Part shown: positions 1-8,147 of the stretch, piece after piece
How the letters are laid out: each line of letters opens with the position of its first letter
How positions within the stretch are numbered: position 1 is the stretch's first letter
Assembly (NCBI GenBank): GCA_902578175.1
Contig: CACHBY010000001.1
Coordinates: 1 to 64,000, forward strand
Length of the DNA stretch: 64,000 nucleotides
Direction of reading: 5' to 3'
Source: an uncultured Pelagibacteraceae bacterium
Lineage (GTDB): Bacteria > Pseudomonadota > Alphaproteobacteria > Pelagibacterales > Pelagibacteraceae
Made by a program: the position numbers and the translations under genes
The notes under the pieces: generated by a model
What the model was told of the DNA's origin: nothing
What the model saw: only the letters and a program-made list of their open reading frames with translations
The model's database searches: none

Positions 1-405
1 TTTACTTAACATATGAACTTCATCGATTATGAAAATCTTATACTTTGCGGAAGTTGGTCCGTATCTAGAAAACTCTATTAAATCTCTAACATCATCTACC
101 CCTGTCTTGCTAGCTGCATCCATTTCAAGTACATCTATGTGACTTGAGTTAGTTATCGCATCGCAATTATCACATTTTACTTTGCATTTATTTTCTATTC
201 CGTTTGAACAATTTAATGTTTTTGCAACAATCCTTGCGGTAGTAGTTTTTCCAATTCCTCTAATTCCTGTAAATAAATATGCGTTAGGTATTTTGTCAGC
301 TTTTATTGAATTTATAATTGTTTCAGCAACAACCTCTTGACCAATAAGATCATCAAAATTTTGAGGTCTATATTTAAGAGCTAGTACTTTTGAGTTATTA
401 TTCAT
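1..405 (-). CDS. dnaX: DNA polymerase III subunit gamma/tau (5' part of gene)
   Basis: This is the N-terminal 135 residues of the clamp-loader ATPase; the rest lies beyond the left edge. The start is the ATG at 403-405, directly before the conserved ALKYRPQNFDDLIGQ segment. A Walker A loop (GIRGIGKT, residues 47-54), four zinc cysteines (66, 74, 78, 81) and the Walker B/DEVH motif (128-131) are all present and correctly ordered. The protein loads the beta clamp and bridges polymerase cores at the replication fork. Only 10 bases separate its start codon from the 3' end of the upstream SRP RNA, so it is probably transcribed from the same promoter. No ybaB or recR can be seen because the window ends. 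Confidence 0.96.
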   Translation of the reverse strand, partial: MNNNSKVLALKYRPQNFDDLIGQEVVAETIINSIKADKIPNAYLFTGIRGIGKTTTARIVAKTLNCSNGIENKCKVKCDNCDAITNSSHIDVLEMDAASKTGVDDVRDLIEFSRYGPTSAKYKIFIIDEVHMLSK

Positions 406-415
406 AAATTTTTAA

Positions 416-499
416 GGAGACTAGAACCTGAATAACTGTCTCTACGACTGCTTCCGTTAGGATCTGGTCGGGTTCAAGCAGCATCCACCTCTAGCCTCC
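416..499 (-). ncRNA. ffs: Signal recognition particle RNA (4.5S type)
   Basis: The minus strand carries the bacterial SRP RNA core: GACCAGATCC, a TAAC tetraloop of the URRC class, then GGAAGCAG, which together form the symmetric loop and apical hairpin bound by Ffh. The first ten bases (GGAGGCTAGA, 490-499) pair with the last ten (TCTAGTCTCC, 416-425) with only one G-U wobble, closing a single long hairpin of 84 nt. The RNA works with Ffh and FtsY in co-translational membrane targeting. Its position directly upstream of dnaX is common in proteobacteria. Ends are set from the terminal pairing and may differ by a few bases. Confidence 0.93.
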
Positions 500-505
500 A
501 AATCT

Positions 506-535
506 ATTATAGCAGTTAAAATTTCTAATCTACAA
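506..535 (-). promoter_or_regulatory. Sigma-70-type promoter of the SRP RNA gene
   Basis: On the minus strand a TTGTAG -35 element (530-535) and a perfect TATAAT -10 element (506-511) are separated by 18 bp. The predicted start site, six bases after the -10 element, falls on the first base of the closing stem of the SRP RNA. It sits in the short gap between pheA and ffs. Confidence 0.75.
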
Positions 536-548
536 GAAAAGATTATTA

Positions 549-1379
549 TTATTTTTGTCTCAAACTATCAGCTTCAAAAACACCTAGGACGTGAAAATCC
601 TCACAATGTAAGCCCAGCTCTTCAAGAGATTTTTGAACCTTTGGATCTTCAATATGTCCATCTAAATCACATAAGAAAAAATAAGAGTCAAAAGAATTTT
701 TTTCAGGGTAACTTTGAAGCTTAGTAAGATTTACTCCATTGATAGCAAATCCTCCAAGCGATTGATAAAGAGCTGCAGGTTTACTTTTTAGTTTAAATAA
801 AAATGAAGTTATATATTTTTTATTTCCAAACTCAGGTTGAGATATATTTTTTCCCATAATAAGAAACCTTGTTAAATTTCCACTCTCGTTTTCTATATTT
901 TTCTTAATTACATCAAGATTATAAATTTCAGCACTTAGAGATGATGCTATTGCTGCTTGTTTTTTATCTTTTGTTTTGGAAATCATTTCGGCTGATCCGG
1001 CTGTATCTGCTCTTATATGTTCAGCAATATTATTTTCTTTTATAAAATTTGAACATTGCGATAAACCCTGTGCATGAGAATAAACTTCTTTTATATCAGA
1101 CAGTTTAGCTCCTGGCTGGCCTAATAAATTGTGCTCAATTTTTTGAAAGTGCTCTTGGTAAATATTTAATCTATGTTTAAAAATTAAATATTCGATTCCT
1201 ATATTTCCTGTAATTCTGTTAGACTCTGGTATTATTATTCTACAATCAGGTTCTTCCGAAGCTTTATTAAAACAATCATCAAAAGTTTTACAAGGTAATA
1301 TTTCAGCATCAGGGTCAATTGATACTGCTGCTAAATGAGAATAGGCTCCAAATGTTCCTTGAAAATATATTTTACCCAT
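549..1379 (-). CDS. pheA: Prephenate dehydratase
   Basis: This converts prephenate to phenylpyruvate in phenylalanine synthesis. It is a stand-alone 276-residue enzyme: a catalytic domain in about residues 1-180, with the TRF motif at 170-172, and a C-terminal ACT regulatory domain in about 190-265. In the ACT domain the usual phenylalanine-sensing ESRP motif reads QSYP (residues 222-225), so feedback control may be altered. No chorismate mutase domain is fused. Its start codon overlaps the kdsB stop by one base (TAATG), which indicates translational coupling; kdsB-pheA is a common alphaproteobacterial pair. Confidence 0.95.
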   Translation of the reverse strand: MGKIYFQGTFGAYSHLAAVSIDPDAEILPCKTFDDCFNKASEEPDCRIIIPESNRITGNIGIEYLIFKHRLNIYQEHFQKIEHNLLGQPGAKLSDIKEVYSHAQGLSQCSNFIKENNIAEHIRADTAGSAEMISKTKDKKQAAIASSLSAEIYNLDVIKKNIENESGNLTRFLIMGKNISQPEFGNKKYITSFLFKLKSKPAALYQSLGGFAINGVNLTKLQSYPEKNSFDSYFFLCDLDGHIEDPKVQKSLEELGLHCEDFHVLGVFEADSLRQK

Positions 1380-2110
1380 TAGGACTTATATTCCATTATT
1401 TTTTTTAAGGCCAGATAATCTTCCTCTGTGTCAACTCCTATAGGAGCTTTGTTGGCTAGAGCAACATTTATTTTGATATTATTATCTAGAGCTCTAAGTT
1501 GTTCTAATCTATTTTCAATTTCATTTTTTGATTGTGCTAATTCAACAAAATTTTTAAGAATTTCAGATGAATAACAGTAAATTCCAATATGATGATAAAT
1601 ATTTAATGCATCTTCAGATTTCCTTAAAAATTTTTTTGCTTGAGAAAACGGATCATCCTCTAAATTATTTTGAGTAATAACTTTAACTATATTTTCATTT
1701 GTTAAATCTGATTTATTTTGTATTTTAGCAGCCAAGGTTCCTATTTCCGCTTTATGATTTATCATCATTTGGTTTAGGTTAATAATATCCTGAATGTTAA
1801 TTGCTGGTTCATCACCCTGAATATTCATTATAAAATCAATATTATCTAATTTAAGTTGTTGATAAGCTTCATATATTCGGTCTGTACCAGTTTTATGTTT
1901 ATTGCTTGTTAAAATGGCTTTTCCTCCATTTTTTTTTACATCATTAACAATCTCTTGATCCTCAGCTGCCACTATTACCTCTCCAATATTTGTCTCTTTT
2001 GCCTTGTTAAATACATGTGAAATAATTGAAATGTCGTTGATTTTTAATAAAGGTTTTCCTGGAAGCCTAGTTGCTGATAATCGAGAGGGTATAATTATAA
2101 GAGTTTTCAT
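1379..2110 (-). CDS. kdsB: 3-deoxy-manno-octulosonate cytidylyltransferase
   Basis: CMP-KDO synthetase activates KDO with CTP before its transfer to lipid A, so the cell makes a KDO-containing lipopolysaccharide. At 243 residues it is normal length. The nucleotide-binding N terminus IPSRLSATRLPGKPLL (about residues 7-22) and the NIQGDEPAI segment, which holds a metal-binding aspartate, are intact. It is the first gene of a two-gene run with pheA, divergent from the cytochrome c gene at 2204. Confidence 0.96.
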   Translation of the reverse strand: MKTLIIIPSRLSATRLPGKPLLKINDISIISHVFNKAKETNIGEVIVAAEDQEIVNDVKKNGGKAILTSNKHKTGTDRIYEAYQQLKLDNIDFIMNIQGDEPAINIQDIINLNQMMINHKAEIGTLAAKIQNKSDLTNENIVKVITQNNLEDDPFSQAKKFLRKSEDALNIYHHIGIYCYSSEILKNFVELAQSKNEIENRLEQLRALDNNIKINVALANKAPIGVDTEEDYLALKKIMEYKS

Positions 2111-2203
2111 TAATCACTTATTAAAATAGAGGCAAATTTATACATTAAATTTTAGTCATATTTTAATTTATCATGTTATACGTTCAAAATTAAATTTATA
2201 AAA

Positions 2204-2743
2204 ATGGATTCTTTTGAAATAAACAAAATTGTTGCTGCAGTTCTAATGGTTGCGCTTCTTGTTATTGGTATAGGAAAATTATCTGATGTAATTTTTCATG
2301 TAGAAAAGCCAGAAACTCCAGGTTATGCGGTAGAAGTTGAACAGGTCTCAACTACATCATCTTCAACAACAACTGTAGCAGTTGAGAAAGTCGATATTGC
2401 TGCTTTAATGGCAATGGGAGATGTAGCGAGTGGAGAGAAAATTTTTAAAAAATGTGCAGCCTGTCATTCAATAATAAAAGGTGGAAAAAATGCTATAGGT
2501 CCAGCTTTGTATAATGTTGTTGGAAGGAAAGTTGGATCAGTTGAAGATTACAAATATTCAAAAGCATTAGCTGCTTATGAAAAAGAATGGACACTCGAAG
2601 AGCTTAACGGTTATTTAATTAAACCCGCTAAATGGATCAAAGGAACTAAGATGGCTTTTGCAGGATTAAGAAAAGAAGCTGATAGAGCGTCTGTGATTAA
2701 ATATCTTAACAAGAATTCAGATAGCCCTGTACCACTACCTTAA
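2204..2743 (+). CDS. Membrane-anchored cytochrome c (CycM / c552 type)
   Basis: An uncleaved N-terminal transmembrane segment (about residues 9-31) anchors a periplasmic class I cytochrome c. A Ser/Thr-rich linker (about 49-58) joins it to the haem domain with CAACH at residues 84-88 and a likely Met150 axial ligand (GTKMAF). The family carries electrons between the bc1 complex and terminal oxidase in alphaproteobacteria. Its last nine bases overlap the 3' end of argF on the other strand. I recognise the CycM-type architecture, but a precise name would need phylogeny. Confidence 0.9.
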   Translation: MDSFEINKIVAAVLMVALLVIGIGKLSDVIFHVEKPETPGYAVEVEQVSTTSSSTTTVAVEKVDIAALMAMGDVASGEKIFKKCAACHSIIKGGKNAIGPALYNVVGRKVGSVEDYKYSKALAAYEKEWTLEELNGYLIKPAKWIKGTKMAFAGLRKEADRASVIKYLNKNSDSPVPLP

Positions 2744-3664
2744 TTTTCCAAAACAATACAACAATATACTTTTTTGAACATGAACTCTGTTAAGAGCTTG
2801 TACCCATACGTGAGATTTTTTTCCTAAGAAAACATCTTCAGACACTTCATTCCCTCTAGGTAGACAATGCAAAAAAATACAATTCTTATTAGCAAAACTC
2901 ATTAATTTTTTACCAATTTTAAATTTTTTAAATGCTTGAATTTTTTTCTTTTTGTCTACTTTATCATTTAAAGAAATAACTTTATCAGAAAAAATTACAT
3001 CAGCTCCAGTGGCAGCTTTTTTTGGATCATTATAAATAAAAATTTTTCCTTTATTTTTTTTTACCCAATTTCTTACTTCTTTTCCTGGTTCGAAATTTTT
3101 TGGACAACCAATACTTAGTTTGAAAGAAAATTTAACTGAAGCAGCGATTAAACTATCCAAAACATTATTTGAATCTCCAATCCAGCAAATATTTAATTTG
3201 GAAATGGGTTTTTTTGTAATTTCCTCAACTGTAAAAACATCTGAAAGTACTTGGGTTGGATGAGAAGATGGGCTCAAACCATTAATGACCGGAATAGATA
3301 AATATTTTTTAAAATCTTCAATTTTTTTATCACTATCTGTTCTCAACATAAATCCATCCCCATATGTTGAGAGTACCTTTGCGGTGTCAGATATACTTTC
3401 ACCACCTTGTCCTAAATGAAGTTCATTAGACCTAAGTGTTAAAGTACCTCCTCCAAGTTGTTTTATAGCTAAATAAAAGCTTATTCTTGTTCTTGAGCTT
3501 GGTTTTTCAAACATTTGAATCAAAATTTTACCTTTTAACGGAGCACCTTTATCTATTTCTAGAGTATTAAGTTTTTTTCTAGAACTTTTTCTTTTTTTTG
3601 CATCAGTAATTATTTTTCTCAAATCTTTACTAGGAATATCTTTTAAATTAATAAAATGTTTCAT
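2735..3664 (-). CDS. argF: Ornithine carbamoyltransferase
   Basis: This makes citrulline from ornithine and carbamoyl phosphate in arginine synthesis. The carbamoyl-phosphate motif SSRTR is at residues 56-60, HPTQ at 135-138, and the catalytic HCLPR loop lies near the C terminus. At 309 residues it is standard length. It follows argD with a gap of two bases, giving an argD-argF operon, the usual alphaproteobacterial arrangement. The hslO gene that often follows is not present; the convergent cytochrome gene overlaps the argF end instead. Confidence 0.96.
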   Translation of the reverse strand: MKHFINLKDIPSKDLRKIITDAKKRKSSRKKLNTLEIDKGAPLKGKILIQMFEKPSSRTRISFYLAIKQLGGGTLTLRSNELHLGQGGESISDTAKVLSTYGDGFMLRTDSDKKIEDFKKYLSIPVINGLSPSSHPTQVLSDVFTVEEITKKPISKLNICWIGDSNNVLDSLIAASVKFSFKLSIGCPKNFEPGKEVRNWVKKNKGKIFIYNDPKKAATGADVIFSDKVISLNDKVDKKKKIQAFKKFKIGKKLMSFANKNCIFLHCLPRGNEVSEDVFLGKKSHVWVQALNRVHVQKSILLYCFGKLR

Positions 3665-3666
3665 GA

Positions 3667-4833
3667 TTATTTAAATTTACTGCAAACTTTATTTATAATC
3701 TTTAAAGCTTCGTCAATCTCATTTTTCTTAACGTTAAGTGGTGGTAAAATACGTACAACATTTTCTGCAGCGCGTATCGTTAATAATTTATCATCCATTA
3801 ATTTTTTTATAAATTTTGTCTGATCTTGATGTAGCTGTATTCCAATTAAAAAACCTCTGCCTCTTATTTGTTTAATGATATTCGGATATTTTTCTTTAAT
3901 TTTGTTAAGGTTTGATAAGAAATATTTAGATAATTTTTTTACATTATTTAAAAACTTTTTATTTGAAACTATATCCATTACCTTATTTCCAACAGACATA
4001 GCTAATGGATTGCCTCCAAATGTAGATCCATGAGTACCAGGTACCATTCCTGCAGCTACTTTTTTATTCATAAGAACAGCTCCTATTGGAAATCCACCTC
4101 CAATTCCTTTGGCTATTGGGACTATGTCTGGTTTTACTTTAGATTTTTCAAATGCAAAAAAATCTCCCGATCTACCTATTCCACATTGAACTTCATCCAG
4201 AATTAAAAGAATTTTTTTTTTATCACACAATTTTCTAAGTTCTCTTAAACAGAAATCTGGAATAACTTTAATTCCACCTTCTCCCATTATAGTCTCAACC
4301 ATTATAGCTGCTGTATTCTTTTTAATTTTCTTTTCTAAGGCTTTGTGATCACCAAATTTAAAATGATCAAATCCACCTACTTTAGGTAAAAATCCTTCTG
4401 TCATTTTCTTTGATCCACTTGCATAAATTGCAGCTAATGTTCTTCCATGAAATGAATTTTTAACGCATAAAATTCTATTTTTATTTGATTTGCCAATTGA
4501 GAAAAAATATCTTCTAGCAACTTTAATTGCTGCCTCTGTGGCTTCTGCTCCACTATTTTGGAACATTACATAATCAGCAAATGTCTTTTTACATAGTTTT
4601 TTGGCCAAATTTTCCCCCTCAGGGATTTGAAAAGCATTTGAAACATGCCAAAGCTTTTTTGACTGCTTATTAATTGTTTTTACTAAACTTGGATTAGCAT
4701 GACCTAAAGAATTAACCGCAATACCCATTACAAAATCAAGATATTTTTTTCCATCTGTTGAGTATAGGTAACTTCCTTTACCATAACTAAATGAAATTTT
4801 TTTTCTGTTATAATTTTTTGCTAGATTGCTCAT
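3667..4833 (-). CDS. argD: Acetylornithine aminotransferase
   Basis: A class III PLP aminotransferase of 388 residues acting on N-acetylornithine (and possibly succinyl-diaminopimelate) in arginine and lysine synthesis. The PLP lysine is Lys242 in the segment PIAKGIGGGFPIG, preceded by the LDEVQCGIGRSG aspartate motif at about 212-223. It is the first gene of the argD-argF operon and divergent from gcrA, an arrangement known in other alphaproteobacteria. Confidence 0.95.
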   Translation of the reverse strand: MSNLAKNYNRKKISFSYGKGSYLYSTDGKKYLDFVMGIAVNSLGHANPSLVKTINKQSKKLWHVSNAFQIPEGENLAKKLCKKTFADYVMFQNSGAEATEAAIKVARRYFFSIGKSNKNRILCVKNSFHGRTLAAIYASGSKKMTEGFLPKVGGFDHFKFGDHKALEKKIKKNTAAIMVETIMGEGGIKVIPDFCLRELRKLCDKKKILLILDEVQCGIGRSGDFFAFEKSKVKPDIVPIAKGIGGGFPIGAVLMNKKVAAGMVPGTHGSTFGGNPLAMSVGNKVMDIVSNKKFLNNVKKLSKYFLSNLNKIKEKYPNIIKQIRGRGFLIGIQLHQDQTKFIKKLMDDKLLTIRAAENVVRILPPLNVKKNEIDEALKIINKVCSKFK

Positions 4834-5003
4834 AAATTAAATTGTTTTTATAAATTTTTATTTCTTAGACACAAGTTATGATTGAAAATCAAATTTCTTT
4901 TAAATTAAGCTTTTATTGTTGATAACTCTAATTATTTGATTGTTTAATTTTAATCAATAACAGTATATTGTTCTTTTATAATTATATAACACAACATATA
5001 GAT

Positions 5004-5498
5004 ATGAGTTGGACTGAGGAAAAAGTTTCAAAATTGAAAGAATTATGGGGCAAAGGTAATACAGCCAGCCAAATAGCTGAGATAATTGGTGGTATAAGTC
5101 GTAATGCTGTAATCGGTAAAGCTCATAGATTAAATTTATCAGCAAAAATAAAAACAAGAACTGCTGCGTCTAATAAAAATTTTGAAAATTCTATTGAAGA
5201 AAATAATTCAAAATCTAGAAGATTTCGTAAAAATAAGTTTAAATCATTAATTATTGAAAAAGATTTTGAACCAGAAAATCCTAAACAATTAGAAGAACTA
5301 GACGAAAATTCTTGTAAATGGCCTATTGGTCATCCGGATGAAAAATCTTTTTATTTTTGTGGCAGGTCTTCTCTAAAAGATTTTTCTTACTGTAAACTAC
5401 ATCTTCTTTATGCGTATCAACCAAAAGGTAAAAAAGAAGAAGTTAACGAAAAAGATGAAGATTCAGAATTTATTGAAAAAAAAATTCAATCTGCTTAA
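5004..5498 (+). CDS. gcrA: GcrA cell cycle regulator
   Basis: GcrA is an alphaproteobacterial transcription factor that binds sigma-70 RNA polymerase and responds to GANTC methylation. The start was set at ATG 5004, giving the family-typical MSWTEEKVSKLKELW beginning; an upstream in-frame ATG at 4968 adds twelve residues not typical of the family. The helix-turn-helix spans about residues 20-45 (ASQIAEIIGGISRNAVIGKAH), followed by a charged linker and the C-terminal sigma-contact domain with CKWPIGHP and the FCG...YCKLH cysteine cluster. The protein is 164 residues, ending in an acidic tail. Confidence 0.93.
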   Translation: MSWTEEKVSKLKELWGKGNTASQIAEIIGGISRNAVIGKAHRLNLSAKIKTRTAASNKNFENSIEENNSKSRRFRKNKFKSLIIEKDFEPENPKQLEELDENSCKWPIGHPDEKSFYFCGRSSLKDFSYCKLHLLYAYQPKGKKEEVNEKDEDSEFIEKKIQSA

Positions 5499-5502
5499 AA
5501 TA

Positions 5503-6486
5503 TTAGTTTGTTTTAATATCTATTTTGTCTGAATTATACTTTTCAGTAGAAAATTGACCACCTTCTCTCCACATATAACAATATTTTTTAACTTCCTCAT
5601 CAAAGTATCTCAAACTTGGAACTCCTATTTCAGAGTTTGACTTATATTTGCCAGATAGAATATTATCGTATTTCAGAAGTTTTAATTGATCTCTAGTCAA
5701 AATTGGTTTGGGCATTATTTCAAAAAATCTCGCTGATAATAAAGCTATTGGCAATGGCATTGGTATCAATAATCTTTTTTTTCCAATTAAATTTAATAAT
5801 TTTTCCAATATTTCTTTAAACGAAATTATCTCAGGCCCAACACATTCAATTATTTTAGAATTAACATTCTTTGAAATAACGTTAAAAATAACATCAGTGA
5901 GGTCCGAGCAATGAATTGGTGCAAACTTAGTTTTGCCCTCATAATAAAGTGGGAATATTGGTAATCTATTTAAAAGAGTCATAAAATTTGTCGTAAAATT
6001 ATCATCTACTGAATAAACAATTGATGGTCTTATAATTGTGGCTAAAGGAAAATTTTTTAAAATTTTTTCTTCACCTTCTAATTTACTTTTAGCATAATCA
6101 GAATCTGTAGCCTCATTTATTCCAAGTGCTGATAAATGAATAAAATGTTTAAGTTTGTATTCTTTTGAAAGTTTAGACAACAAAGAAGGAAAAATAGTAT
6201 GAATATTTTTAAATGTATTCCCTTTTTTTGACTCAAATAAAATACCAATTAAATTAATACACACATCTGCATTTTCAAAAAGCTTTCTAAGTTTTTGTTC
6301 TTCAAAAATATTTGACTCAACAATATCTATATAACCTGCATTTGCTTGGGTTTTAATGACATAGCTTTTTTGATGAATGTTTCTTGTTACAACGGTTACT
6401 TGATAATTCTTCTTTGTAAGCTTCCTAATTAAATTTCTACCAATTTGACCACTTCCACCAAAGATTAGACAATTTTTTGCTTTCAT
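5503..6486 (-). CDS. NDUFA9-like SDR family protein (complex I-associated)
   Basis: An atypical short-chain dehydrogenase-like protein with an N-terminal NAD(P)-binding loop GGSGQIG (residues 10-16). The sequence resembles the bacterial relatives of mitochondrial complex I subunit NDUFA9: SALGI in place of the usual catalytic region, a YAKSKLEGE segment, and C-terminal prolines (PMPLP, MPKPILTRDQL). It contains Y and K of a YxxxK-like motif. Its function in bacteria is not established; a structural or assembly role with NADH dehydrogenase is inferred from the family. It ends five bases after gcrA on the opposite strand. Confidence 0.82.
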   Translation of the reverse strand: MKAKNCLIFGGSGQIGRNLIRKLTKKNYQVTVVTRNIHQKSYVIKTQANAGYIDIVESNIFEEQKLRKLFENADVCINLIGILFESKKGNTFKNIHTIFPSLLSKLSKEYKLKHFIHLSALGINEATDSDYAKSKLEGEEKILKNFPLATIIRPSIVYSVDDNFTTNFMTLLNRLPIFPLYYEGKTKFAPIHCSDLTDVIFNVISKNVNSKIIECVGPEIISFKEILEKLLNLIGKKRLLIPMPLPIALLSARFFEIMPKPILTRDQLKLLKYDNILSGKYKSNSEIGVPSLRYFDEEVKKYCYMWREGGQFSTEKYNSDKIDIKTN

Positions 6487-6522
6487 ATATATATGTTTAA
6501 AAATGAGTAATAATATTCAACT

Positions 6523-7722
6523 TCACAAAAACGATCTACCAAATGCTTTAGATTTATCTTCAGTTAAGTTTTCAACCAAAATGTCAATTATTCTATTTTG
6601 TAATTTTTTGTTCATTTGAATTTGATTTTCAGATAATAAATTTTGAATAAACTCCAACCTTTTCATTGAAATTTTTTTTTCAATTAAATCTAAACCCTCT
6701 GCTTTTGTCCCAGGTCTTGGACTAAAAATAAATGAATATGAATTTATAAAGTTAACTTCTTTAATTAAATCAACTGTATTTTGAAAATCCTCATCAGTTT
6801 CTCCTGGATAACCAATTATAAAATCACTTGAAAACTCAATTGATTGATTAATTTTTTTCAATTCATCATAAACTTTTAAATAATGATCTATTTTATGTTT
6901 TCTATTCATTAATTTTAAAATCTTATCAGATCCACTTTGAACGGGAAGATGAACTAAAGGCATTAGCTTTTTAGAAGCTTTATATGTTTCTATTAAATCT
7001 CCAGTCATATCTTTGGGGTGCGAGGTTGTATATCTAATCCTTTTTATCTGTTTAATTTTTTCAATTTCTAAAATTAAGTTAGACAATCTTTTGCCATTAT
7101 CATTATATGCATTTACATTTTGTCCTAAAAGTATGATTTCTTTTGCTCCTTTGTCAGACAAATAATTTGCTTCCTCAATTATTTGACTGAATGGTCTAGA
7201 ATATTCTGGTCCACGTGTATATGGAACTACACAAAAATGACAAAACTTATCGCACCCTTCTTGAATAGTTAAAAAAGACGAAACTTTACCTGCTTCATTC
7301 TTAATTTTACTAAAATATTGAAATTTTGAAACAGCATCAAAATCTGTTTGTTCAATTTTTTTTCTTTCTTGAGTATGATTTAAAATTGTTTCATTAATCT
7401 TATGATATGCTTGAGGGCCAATTACTAAATCTATATAAGGCTCACGTTTAAGCATCTCTTGATTTTCTGCTTGGGCAACACATCCCGCAATTATTACTAA
7501 TGGTTTTTTTTTGAATCTAAAACTTTTTTTAACTCTTCCTATTTCAGAATAAACTTTTTCTTTTGCTTTATCTCTAATGTGACATGTATTTAATAGATAA
7601 CAATCAGCTTCTTCTAAATTTTCACTTTTTTGATAACCAATCTTCTTCACAGAATCAAAAATTCTATTTGAGTCATATTCATTCATTTGACAACCAAAGG
7701 TTTTAATGAAAATTTTTTGCAT
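6523..7722 (-). CDS. miaB: tRNA-2-methylthio-N6-dimethylallyladenosine synthase, short C terminus
   Basis: A radical-SAM methylthiotransferase that completes ms2i6A at tRNA position 37. The N-terminal cluster cysteines are Cys11, Cys47 and Cys81; the radical-SAM CxxxCxxC is Cys157, Cys161, Cys164. The protein stops at residue 399, about 25 residues into the C-terminal TRAM domain (ILVENLTEDKSKAFGRSFL), whereas the family is normally about 440-470 residues. Neither alternative frame downstream restores TRAM sequence before the next gene at 6486, so the end looks lost by deletion and not merely frameshifted. It lies two bases after fur. Confidence 0.94.
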   Translation of the reverse strand: MQKIFIKTFGCQMNEYDSNRIFDSVKKIGYQKSENLEEADCYLLNTCHIRDKAKEKVYSEIGRVKKSFRFKKKPLVIIAGCVAQAENQEMLKREPYIDLVIGPQAYHKINETILNHTQERKKIEQTDFDAVSKFQYFSKIKNEAGKVSSFLTIQEGCDKFCHFCVVPYTRGPEYSRPFSQIIEEANYLSDKGAKEIILLGQNVNAYNDNGKRLSNLILEIEKIKQIKRIRYTTSHPKDMTGDLIETYKASKKLMPLVHLPVQSGSDKILKLMNRKHKIDHYLKVYDELKKINQSIEFSSDFIIGYPGETDEDFQNTVDLIKEVNFINSYSFIFSPRPGTKAEGLDLIEKKISMKRLEFIQNLLSENQIQMNKKLQNRIIDILVENLTEDKSKAFGRSFL

Positions 7723-7724
7723 TC

Positions 7725-8138
7725 TTATTTAGGGTTTTTTTTTATCCCATAAAGTTCAAGTTTGTGATCAACTAAAGTATATCCATATTTATCTGCTACT
7801 TTTTTTTGAAGTTTTTCAATTTCTTCATCAACAAATTCTATTATTTCACCTGACTTTACATCTATTAAATGATCATGATGTCCTTCGTTGAGCTCTTCAT
7901 ATCTAGCTTTTCCACCTTTAAACTCATGCTTGGCAAGTATTCCAGATTCTTCAAATAATTTTACTGTTCTATAGACAGTGGCAATACTTATTTTATTATC
8001 TATTTTTGAAACTCTATTATAAAGTTCATCAACATCAGGATGATCAGTAGACTGGGACATGACTTGAGCAATTATTTTTCTCTGATCTGTCAATTTAACA
8101 CCTTTTGCTAAACATTTTTGTTCAATCGTTTCAGACAT
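7725..8138 (-). CDS. Fur family transcriptional regulator
   Basis: A 137-residue winged-helix metalloregulator. The DNA-binding region is about residues 8-80 (SIATVYRTVKLFEESGIL recognition helix). Candidate metal ligands are His33, Glu81/82, the HHDH cluster at 87-90 and His125. The CxxC pairs that hold structural zinc in classical Fur are absent; only Cys9 is present. It may respond to iron, manganese or haem (Fur/Mur/Irr group), which sequence alone does not settle. It sits between tsaB and miaB, as in other alphaproteobacteria, but the rimI acetyltransferase often seen here is missing. Confidence 0.9.
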   Translation of the reverse strand: MSETIEQKCLAKGVKLTDQRKIIAQVMSQSTDHPDVDELYNRVSKIDNKISIATVYRTVKLFEESGILAKHEFKGGKARYEELNEGHHDHLIDVKSGEIIEFVDEEIEKLQKKVADKYGYTLVDHKLELYGIKKNPK

Positions 8139-8147
8139 ATTTTAATT

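Noticed and set aside
4954..5157. Minus-strand frame over the gcrA start
   Set aside because: The product is low-complexity and hydrophobic with no family features, and overlaps the well-supported gcrA N-terminal helix-turn-helix.
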